DNA of 64,000 nucleotides from an uncultured Pelagibacteraceae bacterium (GTDB lineage Bacteria; Pseudomonadota; Alphaproteobacteria; Pelagibacterales; Pelagibacteraceae), in assembly GCA_902583075.1 (NCBI GenBank), contig CACHUN010000002.1, positions 27,501 through 91,500 of the forward strand. Reading direction: 5' to 3'. Of the stretch, positions 28,707-36,955 are shown one piece after another. The translations under genes and the position numbers were made by a program. The first letter of the stretch is position 1. Each line of letters opens with the position of its first letter. The notes beneath the pieces were generated by a model. It had not been told where the DNA came from. It saw only the letters and a list, made by a program, of their open reading frames with translations, and did not search any database.

Positions 28707-30032
28707 ATGCCAGATTACGTTCTTATAAATAAAAAAATTAGTAAATTTTGTAAAAAAATTAATATCAGCCCAGATAAAAGTATATCAATCAGATCTATTC
28801 TTTTAGCATCTCAAGCAGTAGGTACATCTGAAATTTCTAATCTTCTAGAGTCCGAGGATGTCTTAAATACTCTAAAAACAATAAAAAAATTAGGAATAGA
28901 TTATTCGAAGCAAGGAAATGTTTATAAAATAAAAGGATTTGGAATTAATGGTTTTAATATTAATAAAAACACCACAATAAATGCGGGAAATTCTGGCACA
29001 TTAGCCAGATTAATTTTAGGATTGTTAGTAAGATCTAAATATAAAATAAAATTAATTGGTGATCAAAGTTTATCTAAAAGAGATTTTTCAAGAGTAATTA
29101 GACCGTTACGATTATTTGGTGCCAATATAAAAAGTAAAAATAATTTACTCCCAATTGAAATATCAGGTACTGAATTTTTAAGACCTGTTACTTTTAATGA
29201 AAATATTGGAAGTGCCCAAGTTAAATCCTGCATAATTCTAAGTGCTCTTAACACACCTGGAATTACTGTAATAAATTCAAAAAAATCAAGAAACCACACA
29301 GAACTTATGCTAAAATTTTTAAAATATCCATTAAAAGTTCAAACAAAAAAAAATATTGATAAAATCGATATCAAAGGTCTTCATCAGTTTAAAGCTTTCC
29401 AATACGAGGTGCCTGGAGATATTAGTTCAAGTGCTTTTTTTATTGTTTTAACATTACTTACATTTAAGGCTAAAATAATTATTAAAAATGTTAATGTTAA
29501 CCCTAGCAGGACGGGAATTATAACAATATTGAATAAAATGGGTGCTAAAATTTTAATTAAAAATAAAAGAAATTCCAACGGGGAAACAGTAGCTGATATA
29601 TACGTAAAAGGTAAAAAAAAATTAAATTCAATAAATTGTCCTAAAAATCTGAATAGCTCAGCTATTGACGAATTTTTAATAATATTTTTAGTTGCAGCTA
29701 AAGCAAATGGTGTTTCAAAATTTAGAGATTTAGGCGAAATGAATAAAAAAGAGTCTAAAAGATTAGATTTAGGAATTAATTTTTTGAGAATGATTGGTAT
29801 AAAGGTTGAGAGATTTCATAATGATGTAAATATTCATGGTAATCCAAGCCTAAAACTTACTAAAAATTTTGAAGTTAAAAATTTTTTAAAAGATCATAGA
29901 ATCTTTTTTTTGTCTTGCATAACTGCTCTAACTTTAGGTGGCAATTGGAAAATAAATGATAAGAGTTCAATCATGACCTCTTTTCCAAAATTTTTGAAAA
30001 TATTAAAAAAATTAGGAGCAAAAGTTGAATGA
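28707..30032 (+). CDS. aroA: 3-phosphoshikimate 1-carboxyvinyltransferase (divergent motifs)
   Basis: DKSISIRSILLAS, NAGNSGTLARLI, GDQSLSKRDFSRVIRPLRLFGA, KESKRL, DHRIF. Confidence 0.88.
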   Translation: MPDYVLINKKISKFCKKINISPDKSISIRSILLASQAVGTSEISNLLESEDVLNTLKTIKKLGIDYSKQGNVYKIKGFGINGFNINKNTTINAGNSGTLARLILGLLVRSKYKIKLIGDQSLSKRDFSRVIRPLRLFGANIKSKNNLLPIEISGTEFLRPVTFNENIGSAQVKSCIILSALNTPGITVINSKKSRNHTELMLKFLKYPLKVQTKKNIDKIDIKGLHQFKAFQYEVPGDISSSAFFIVLTLLTFKAKIIIKNVNVNPSRTGIITILNKMGAKILIKNKRNSNGETVADIYVKGKKKLNSINCPKNLNSSAIDEFLIIFLVAAKANGVSKFRDLGEMNKKESKRLDLGINFLRMIGIKVERFHNDVNIHGNPSLKLTKNFEVKNFLKDHRIFFLSCITALTLGGNWKINDKSSIMTSFPKFLKILKKLGAKVE

Positions 30033-30685
30033 AAAAAAGAAAAAATATTATTACTGTTGCAATTGACTCACCAGCGGCCGCAGGCGCTGGAACACAAGCA
30101 AAATTGATTTCAAAACATTATAACTTATTTTATTTAGACACTGGAAAAATTTATAGATACATAGGTAATTTAAAATTAAAAAATAAAAAAAATTTCTCTT
30201 ACAATTTAATTAAAAGAGAAATTAAAAATTTGAAATTAAGAGATCTAAATAATAAAAATCTATTATTTAACGAAGTGGCGGTGTCAGCTTCTAAAGTGGC
30301 ACAAGATAAAAAAATCAGGGAAATAGTTCATAAATTTCAACAAGAATGTGCATACAATCCACCGTTAAAATATAAAGGTTCAGTTTTGGATGGAAGAGAT
30401 ATTATAACAATTCAAGTTAAAGATGCTATGTTCAAATTCTACATTACTGCTAATCTTGAGGTAAGAGCAAGAAGACGTTTTAAAGAATTTAAAAGCTTAA
30501 ATAAAAAGATTACATATAACGAAGTATTAAAGACCCTTAGAAATAGAGACAAATCTGACAAAAAAAGGAAATATGGCCCTTTAAAAAAGACTAAAGATTC
30601 TATCTTGATTAATACCAGCAAATTAAGTAAGAAAGCATGCTTTAAAAAGATTAAAATGATAATTGATAATAAATTAATTAATTGA
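30029..30685 (+). CDS. cmk: (d)CMP kinase family protein with atypical P-loop
   Basis: AIDSPAAAGAGTQAKLISKHYNLFYLDTGKIYR, DGRDI; located between aroA and rpsA as in other proteobacteria. Confidence 0.85.
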   Translation: MKKRKNIITVAIDSPAAAGAGTQAKLISKHYNLFYLDTGKIYRYIGNLKLKNKKNFSYNLIKREIKNLKLRDLNNKNLLFNEVAVSASKVAQDKKIREIVHKFQQECAYNPPLKYKGSVLDGRDIITIQVKDAMFKFYITANLEVRARRRFKEFKSLNKKITYNEVLKTLRNRDKSDKKRKYGPLKKTKDSILINTSKLSKKACFKKIKMIIDNKLIN

Positions 30686-32430
30686 TGGAAATATATAAAG
30701 ACCTATCATCAGCAGCTAGTCAACAGTTTGAAAAACTACTTAACTCTCAATTGTCAAAAAATAAAATTGAGGAAGGAAAAATTATTGAGGGTAAAGTTAC
30801 AAAAATTACCAGTAAGTACGTTTTTCTATTCATTCCAGGGCTAAAAAGTGAACCGGTGGTTGATATTAATGAAATTAAGTTGATCGGGTTAAGTGATGAA
30901 ATTAAAGAAGGGTCAATTATTTCAGTTTTACTTGAAAAAATTGAGGATAAAAATGGTGATGTAATTGTCTCTGCCCAAAAAGCTCAAAAAATCAAAGGGT
31001 GGAATGAATTAGTTAGATGTTATGAAAAGAATGAATTGATCAACGGAAAGATTATTCAAAAAACGAAGGGTGGAGTAATAGTTGAACATATTGATACTGG
31101 CTCTCTCATGTTTTGTCCTGGATCTCAAATTTCAGATAAACCTATAAAAAATATTGATCATTTGATGGGTGTTGAACAGAAATTTGCGCTTATAAAGCTT
31201 GATATGGTGAGGGGTAATAGCGTTGTATCTAGAAGACAGGTAGTTTCTTCGAGTAAAAAAGAAGATAAAGTAAAAATTATAGAAAATAATTTTAAAGTAG
31301 GTGATATTATAAAAGATGCTGTGGTTAAAGGATATTCATCTTTTGGGTGTTTTTTTGAAGTAACAACACCCGATGGTACGATAGATACTTTATGTCATTT
31401 ACAAGAAATCAGCTACAGTAGAGTTAACCACCCAGACGAAATATTTAATATTGGAGAGAAACATGATTTGAAAGTTATATCAATAGACATGGAGAAGCTT
31501 CAGGTTGGTTGCTCAATAAAACAACTTTTACCAGATCCTTTTGAGCATATATCAAATTATAAAATTGGGAATGAATACTCTGTAAAAGTAGAAAAAATTA
31601 CTGACTATGGCTGTTTCTGTTCTCTTGAACCTGGATTAAGTACACTTCTTCACAGTAGTGAAATGAGTTGGACTAAAAAAAACATTACTCCAAAAAAAAT
31701 GTTTGATATTGGTCAAACAATACAATGTGTAATTACGGAAATTGATAAGGATAAGCGTAGAGTTGCTATATCACATAGATTAACACAAGAAAATCCGTAT
31801 TCTAAACTAGAAAACGAATTTCCAGTTGGAAGCGATATAGAGGGTATCGTAAGTAACACTAATGAATATGCTCTATATGTCAAATTGTCAGATTTTGATA
31901 TAGACGGATTTTTACACTCAAATGATCTTTCATTTACCGAAAAACCAGAGGAAGCATTAAAGAAATATAAAAAAGGTGATAAGTTAAAAGTTAGAGTATT
32001 AGAGATAAAAAAAGCTGATCAAAAAGTGAGAATTGGTCTAAAACAGTTGGATAAAGATCCGTTCGATTGGTTTAAAAATAAAAAAGTTAATGATACTATC
32101 ACTGTGAAAGTGATATCTTCAGATAACAAAGGTTTAATTGTTAAGCCTGAAGGCTGTGAAATTGAATTAATGATAAAAAAATCTCAAATAGCAATGAGCG
32201 CTGGTGACGCTAGACCATCAAGGTTTGTAGGTGGCGAAAGAATTGATGCAGCTATTTTAGATTTGAACTTTGAAAAAAGAAAGGTATCATTAAGTATCAA
32301 ATTACTTGAAGAAATAATGAACGCAAAGGCTATTAAAGAACATTCAAGTCCTTTAAGTGGAAAAAATCTTCCGTTCTCGTCACTTTCAGAACAACTAGAT
32401 GATAAAAAAAATAAAAAGGACTCAGAATAA
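30685..32430 (+). CDS. rpsA: 30S ribosomal protein S1
   Basis: Multiple S1 repeats; start ATG at 30685 overlapping the cmk stop (TGATG). Confidence 0.95.
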   Translation: MEIYKDLSSAASQQFEKLLNSQLSKNKIEEGKIIEGKVTKITSKYVFLFIPGLKSEPVVDINEIKLIGLSDEIKEGSIISVLLEKIEDKNGDVIVSAQKAQKIKGWNELVRCYEKNELINGKIIQKTKGGVIVEHIDTGSLMFCPGSQISDKPIKNIDHLMGVEQKFALIKLDMVRGNSVVSRRQVVSSSKKEDKVKIIENNFKVGDIIKDAVVKGYSSFGCFFEVTTPDGTIDTLCHLQEISYSRVNHPDEIFNIGEKHDLKVISIDMEKLQVGCSIKQLLPDPFEHISNYKIGNEYSVKVEKITDYGCFCSLEPGLSTLLHSSEMSWTKKNITPKKMFDIGQTIQCVITEIDKDKRRVAISHRLTQENPYSKLENEFPVGSDIEGIVSNTNEYALYVKLSDFDIDGFLHSNDLSFTEKPEEALKKYKKGDKLKVRVLEIKKADQKVRIGLKQLDKDPFDWFKNKKVNDTITVKVISSDNKGLIVKPEGCEIELMIKKSQIAMSAGDARPSRFVGGERIDAAILDLNFEKRKVSLSIKLLEEIMNAKAIKEHSSPLSGKNLPFSSLSEQLDDKKNKKDSE

Positions 32431-32433
32431 AAA

Positions 32434-32724
32434 TTGTCAGTCGTAAAATCAGACTTAATAAAAGAATTATCAACAAGCTATCCAAATTTTTTGAAGAAAG
32501 ATCTTATTAAATTATTTGATATCACAATTTATGAAATGAAAGAGGCATTAAAAAGAAGTGAAAGGGTAGAACTAAGAGAAATATTTTCATTGGAGCCAAG
32601 AAAACAAAAAGCAAGAATATCTAGAAATCCTAAGACTACTGAGAGAGTAAATACTCCAGAAAAAAAGTCAATACTATTCAAAATGTCAAAAGAATGGTTA
32701 AGCAAAGCCAATGAGAAAAAATAA
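32434..32724 (+). CDS. ihfB: Integration host factor beta / HU-family DNA-binding protein (TTG start)
   Basis: SDLIKELS..., RNPKTTERV beta-arm motif; directly downstream of rpsA. Confidence 0.88.
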   Translation: MSVVKSDLIKELSTSYPNFLKKDLIKLFDITIYEMKEALKRSERVELREIFSLEPRKQKARISRNPKTTERVNTPEKKSILFKMSKEWLSKANEKK

Positions 32725-33388
32725 GATATTTATCGCTTGTGATAGTAATAATATTCGAAAAGTAAAAGAAATTATAAAAAAAACAAAAAATTCAAAATTA
32801 AAAATTGGTTATAAATTTGGATTAGAATTTTTAAACTCAAAAAATGGCAGGGATTTCATATCAAAATTAAATAATATAAATATAATTACATTTGGAGACT
32901 ACAAATTTTCAGATATTCCTAATACTTGTGCATCAGCGATTAAGGCTATTAAAGATTTAAATTTTAATTATCTTTCAATTCATATTAATTCAGGGTTAGA
33001 AGCTCTAAAGGCGGCCAAAAGAGTTTCAGGTAAGACAAAATTAATTGGAATAACAGTTCTAACCTCATTAGACAACAAATCTTTGAAACAAATTGGGTTT
33101 AACAAAAACGTAAAAAAATTAGTACTTCAGCAAGCCAAAATGGCAAATAAAGCTAAATTAGACGCTATTGTATGTAGCGCTCAAGAAGTAAATACTGTTA
33201 AAAAAGTATTTAAAAAAGAGATAATCACACCAGGTATAAGATTTAACTCCAAGAAGAGTGACCAAAAAAGAGTTGTAACACCAAAACAAGCATACAAAAA
33301 TGGAAGTGATTGGCTTGTAATTGGAAGACCAATTACAAGAGGTAACATTCAAAATAATCTTAAAAATTTAATCAATCATTTAAGTTAA
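32711..33388 (+). CDS. pyrF: Orotidine 5'-phosphate decarboxylase
   Basis: ACDS..., FGDYKFSDIPNT (DxKxxD catalytic motif), ITPGIR, VIGRPIT. Confidence 0.9.
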   Translation: MRKNKIFIACDSNNIRKVKEIIKKTKNSKLKIGYKFGLEFLNSKNGRDFISKLNNINIITFGDYKFSDIPNTCASAIKAIKDLNFNYLSIHINSGLEALKAAKRVSGKTKLIGITVLTSLDNKSLKQIGFNKNVKKLVLQQAKMANKAKLDAIVCSAQEVNTVKKVFKKEIITPGIRFNSKKSDQKRVVTPKQAYKNGSDWLVIGRPITRGNIQNNLKNLINHLS

Positions 33389-34011
33389 TGACAAAGGGAT
33401 TAAAAATTTGTGGGATCTCTGATCTTAAGACATTAAAATATATTTTAAGTCATCAATACCCTCCAAAATTTGTTGGTTTCATTAGCAATTACAAAAAAAG
33501 TAGAAGATTTGTAGAATACGAGAAGCTTAAAGTGTTAACAAATGTTGAGAAAAAAAACACTTATTTTGTATCTGTTCTGGTTAATCCAAATGATGAAATG
33601 TTAGATCTAATGAAAAACTTAAATTTTGATTATTATCAATTATATGACGTAAATCCCAAAAGAACAAAAGTAATTAAGGAAAAATATAAGGTAAAAATCA
33701 TAACTGCATTGACGATTAAAAATCAAAAAGATGTAAATGAATATAAAAATTATTTAAAAATTGCAGATATAATTTTATTTGATGGAAAAGGTTATGAAAA
33801 ATCAATAGGATTTAACCATAATTTGTTAAATCCAGTGCCTATTTCAATAAATAAAATGATTGCTGGAAATATAAAAATAGAAGATATTCCAAGCTTTAAG
33901 AATAAAGATTACTTCATTGATCTAAGTGGATGTTTAGAAGATGAAGATGGAAAAAAAGATTTTAAGAAAATTAATAAACTATTAAACTTTGATATTAAAA
34001 ATGAAAATTAA
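33388..34011 (+). CDS. trpF: Phosphoribosylanthranilate isomerase (divergent)
   Basis: KICGISD catalytic Cys motif, GFISNYKKSRRFV, ILFDGK; directly upstream of trpB-trpA. Confidence 0.8.
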   Translation: MTKGLKICGISDLKTLKYILSHQYPPKFVGFISNYKKSRRFVEYEKLKVLTNVEKKNTYFVSVLVNPNDEMLDLMKNLNFDYYQLYDVNPKRTKVIKEKYKVKIITALTIKNQKDVNEYKNYLKIADIILFDGKGYEKSIGFNHNLLNPVPISINKMIAGNIKIEDIPSFKNKDYFIDLSGCLEDEDGKKDFKKINKLLNFDIKNEN

Positions 34012-35245
34012 AAAAGGAATTCCAGTTATTGACCAAGGAGATACACTTGGCTTCTGGGGTGGAAAATTTGGTGGAAATTTTGTGCCTGAAACACTTAAGA
34101 AACCCATCGAAGATCTTGAATTACAATTTAATAAGTTAAAAAATGACAAAAAATTTATTAAAGAGAGAGATAGATATTTCAAAAATTGGATTGGAACGCC
34201 TACAAGATTTATTAAACTAAATAACTTAACAAAATACATTGGTGGAGCGCAGATTTGGTCTAAGGTAGTTTCTGATGCTAATGGAGGAGCTCACAAAATA
34301 TATAATGCAACGGTACATTGTTTATTAGCCAAAAGGTCTGGAAAAAAAGTTATTATCGGTGACACAGGTGCTGGCTATGCTGGAAAAATGCTGAGTATGG
34401 CGGCTAAGAAATTCGGTCTGAAATGTAAAATTTTTATGGGCGCAAAAGATATAAAAAGACAACAACCAAATGTAAAAGCAATGAAAAAAAATGGTGCAGA
34501 TGTAATTCCTGTATATTCAGGCAGTCAAACACTCGTAGATGCTGTCTCTGAATGTATGAGGTATTGGGTTGCTAATTGTGATACCACAGCAATGTGTGTT
34601 GGTAGTACTGTAGGTCCAGCAATTTTTGTTCGAATATGTGGTTGGAGTACTAGCCAAATATCTAGAGAGCTTAAAGTTCAATTAATAAATGAATTTGGTA
34701 AAGTGCCTAAAAAACTTAAACTATATAATTGCGTGGGAGGAGGCTCCTCAAGTTTCGGTTTTTGGAATGAATTTATGGATTATGATAAAAAGCAAGTTGA
34801 GTTTATTGGGGTTGAAGCAGGAGGACCAAGTAAAAGTAAAAGGCATGCAGCTCCCTTAACTTATGGTTCCAAAATCGGCATACTTCATGGTGCAGCTCAA
34901 TATGTAAATCAGAATAACGATGGTCAGATTGAAGAAACGGAATCAATCTCTGCTGGTCTTGACTATCCAGGAATTTCACCACTTCATTGTTTTTTAAAAG
35001 ATGCTAAGCGTGCAAGGTATACAGCAGCAAGTGATGAGGAAGCCTTAAAAGCCTACCAAATAGTAACAAAATATGAGAATTTAAGACCGTCTCTAGAACC
35101 GAGTCACGCATTTTTTGTAGCAATGAAAGAAGCAAAAAAATTGAGCAAAAATACAATAGTAATTATTAATAGTTGTGGTGATGCATATAAAGACCGAGGA
35201 ATTTTAGAAAAAAAATTGGGAAAAAAATATGTTAAATCCAATTAG
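34001..35245 (+). CDS. trpB: Tryptophan synthase beta subunit (unusual active-site loops)
   Basis: GAHKI PLP-lysine motif, CKIFMGAKDIKRQQPNV, CVGGGSSSFGF, SISAGLDYPGISP; start moved to ATG 34001. Confidence 0.88.
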   Translation: MKIKKGIPVIDQGDTLGFWGGKFGGNFVPETLKKPIEDLELQFNKLKNDKKFIKERDRYFKNWIGTPTRFIKLNNLTKYIGGAQIWSKVVSDANGGAHKIYNATVHCLLAKRSGKKVIIGDTGAGYAGKMLSMAAKKFGLKCKIFMGAKDIKRQQPNVKAMKKNGADVIPVYSGSQTLVDAVSECMRYWVANCDTTAMCVGSTVGPAIFVRICGWSTSQISRELKVQLINEFGKVPKKLKLYNCVGGGSSSFGFWNEFMDYDKKQVEFIGVEAGGPSKSKRHAAPLTYGSKIGILHGAAQYVNQNNDGQIEETESISAGLDYPGISPLHCFLKDAKRARYTAASDEEALKAYQIVTKYENLRPSLEPSHAFFVAMKEAKKLSKNTIVIINSCGDAYKDRGILEKKLGKKYVKSN

Positions 35246-36029
35246 TCTTGCATTTAAAAAAGCAAAAAAAGAGAGAAGGCCAGCTTTACTTACTTACACT
35301 GTTGCTGGTGATAGCTCAAAGAAGCAGTCCTTAGAAATCTTAAAAGCAATATCCAATTATGCAGATATTTTAGAAGTTGGTGTACCTCACAATACTCCTG
35401 TGGCAGACGGAGGTCAAATACAAACTAGTGCATATAGAGCGATTAAAAATGGCATTAAGATGAATGATATTTTTAAAATCGTCAGTGATTTTAAGAAAAG
35501 TAAAAACTCCAAACCAGTAATATTTATGGGTTATTATAATATGATTTTCCAATATGGTGAAAATAATTTTTTAAGAAAATGTAAGAAATCAGGTGTTAAT
35601 GGTTTAATTGTTGTTGATTTACCATGGCCAGAAAACAAAATTTTTTCAAAAAAATGTAAAAAAAATTCAATAAGTTTTATCCAATTATTATCTCCTACAA
35701 CATCAAAAAAGAGACTAAAAAGTATTACAAAAGATTCTCATGATATGATTTATTATATAAGCATGTTATCTACTACTGGAGGTAAGTTAAAAGTTTCTCC
35801 AAAAAAAATATTAACTAATTATAATAAAATTAAAAAAATAAGTTCTAAAAAAAATTGTGTTATTGGTTTTGGGATAACTGAAAAAACAATATCAAATTTT
35901 AAAAATACTGATGGACTTGTTGTTGGAAGTCAAATTTGTAAAGAAATTACAAGAAGTTTAAGCAATAGACAAAATCCTGTCATAAATGTAAGTAAGATGG
36001 TTAGTAAACTAAAAAAAAAAATATCATGA
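35229..36029 (+). CDS. trpA: Tryptophan synthase alpha subunit
   Basis: LEVGVPHNTPVADGGQIQ, VVDLPWPE, GFGIT; directly downstream of trpB. Confidence 0.88.
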   Translation: MLNPISLAFKKAKKERRPALLTYTVAGDSSKKQSLEILKAISNYADILEVGVPHNTPVADGGQIQTSAYRAIKNGIKMNDIFKIVSDFKKSKNSKPVIFMGYYNMIFQYGENNFLRKCKKSGVNGLIVVDLPWPENKIFSKKCKKNSISFIQLLSPTTSKKRLKSITKDSHDMIYYISMLSTTGGKLKVSPKKILTNYNKIKKISSKKNCVIGFGITEKTISNFKNTDGLVVGSQICKEITRSLSNRQNPVINVSKMVSKLKKKIS

Positions 36030-36955
36030 ATTGGTTAACAAAAGCTATAAATTTTGGAGAAAAAATAAAGAAGGTCCTTAGAAAAAGACCCTCAAAAGAA
36101 GATATAGCAAATTCAGATTGGACAAGTTGTTGTAAGGGTCCAATATTAAAGAAAGATTTAGAAAATAATTTATGGGTTTGTAATCTATGCGGAAAGCATC
36201 ATAGAATAAGTTGTAGACAGAGGTTCGATATAGTATTCGGTAAAAATTCTTATCAAATTTTAGAGTCGCCTATACCTACAGAAGATCCATTAAATTGGGT
36301 TGATACTAAATCTTACAAAGATAGACTTAAGATTGCTAGGAAGAAGACTAACCAAAATTGTGCAGTTATGATTGCAAAAGGAAAAATAAATGGAATTGAA
36401 GTAACAGCAGGTGCAATAAACTTTGATTTTATCGGAGGTTCAGTTGGAGCTGCTGAGGGAGAGGCAATAATTTATGGAGTACAATACGCAATAGACAACC
36501 AAACACCTTACTTGTTCTTTCCTTGTGGTGGAGGACAAAGGATGTTTGAGTCAACTATCGCTTTAGCAAACATGACTAGAACAACACTTGCTATAAATGA
36601 ACTAAAAAATAATAATTTACCTTATATTGTATGCTTTACAGATCCTACAGCAGGCGGAATAACTGCATCTTTTGCAATGTTAGGAGATATTCATCTAGCA
36701 GAACCTGGGTGCCTAATCGCTTTTGCAGGAAAAAGGGTAATACAAGCTACTGTTAAAGAAGAATTAAGCTCTGACTTCCAAACAGCAGAATTTGTAGAAA
36801 AACATGGTTTTGTTGACAGAGTTGTTCATAGAAAAGATATACAAAAAGAAGTGGGAAACCTTCTGTCAATATTACTTAGAAAAAATTCTGATATACATTT
36901 AGAAAACTCAAATGAAACTTCAGAAACTAATATCCAAACTAGAGAAGCATCATAA
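36026..36955 (+). CDS. accD: Acetyl-CoA carboxylase carboxyltransferase subunit beta
   Basis: Zinc-ribbon region NLWVCNLCGKHHRI, FIGGSVGAAEGEAI, GGGQRMFES, TDPTAGGITASFA. Confidence 0.95.
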   Translation: MNWLTKAINFGEKIKKVLRKRPSKEDIANSDWTSCCKGPILKKDLENNLWVCNLCGKHHRISCRQRFDIVFGKNSYQILESPIPTEDPLNWVDTKSYKDRLKIARKKTNQNCAVMIAKGKINGIEVTAGAINFDFIGGSVGAAEGEAIIYGVQYAIDNQTPYLFFPCGGGQRMFESTIALANMTRTTLAINELKNNNLPYIVCFTDPTAGGITASFAMLGDIHLAEPGCLIAFAGKRVIQATVKEELSSDFQTAEFVEKHGFVDRVVHRKDIQKEVGNLLSILLRKNSDIHLENSNETSETNIQTREAS

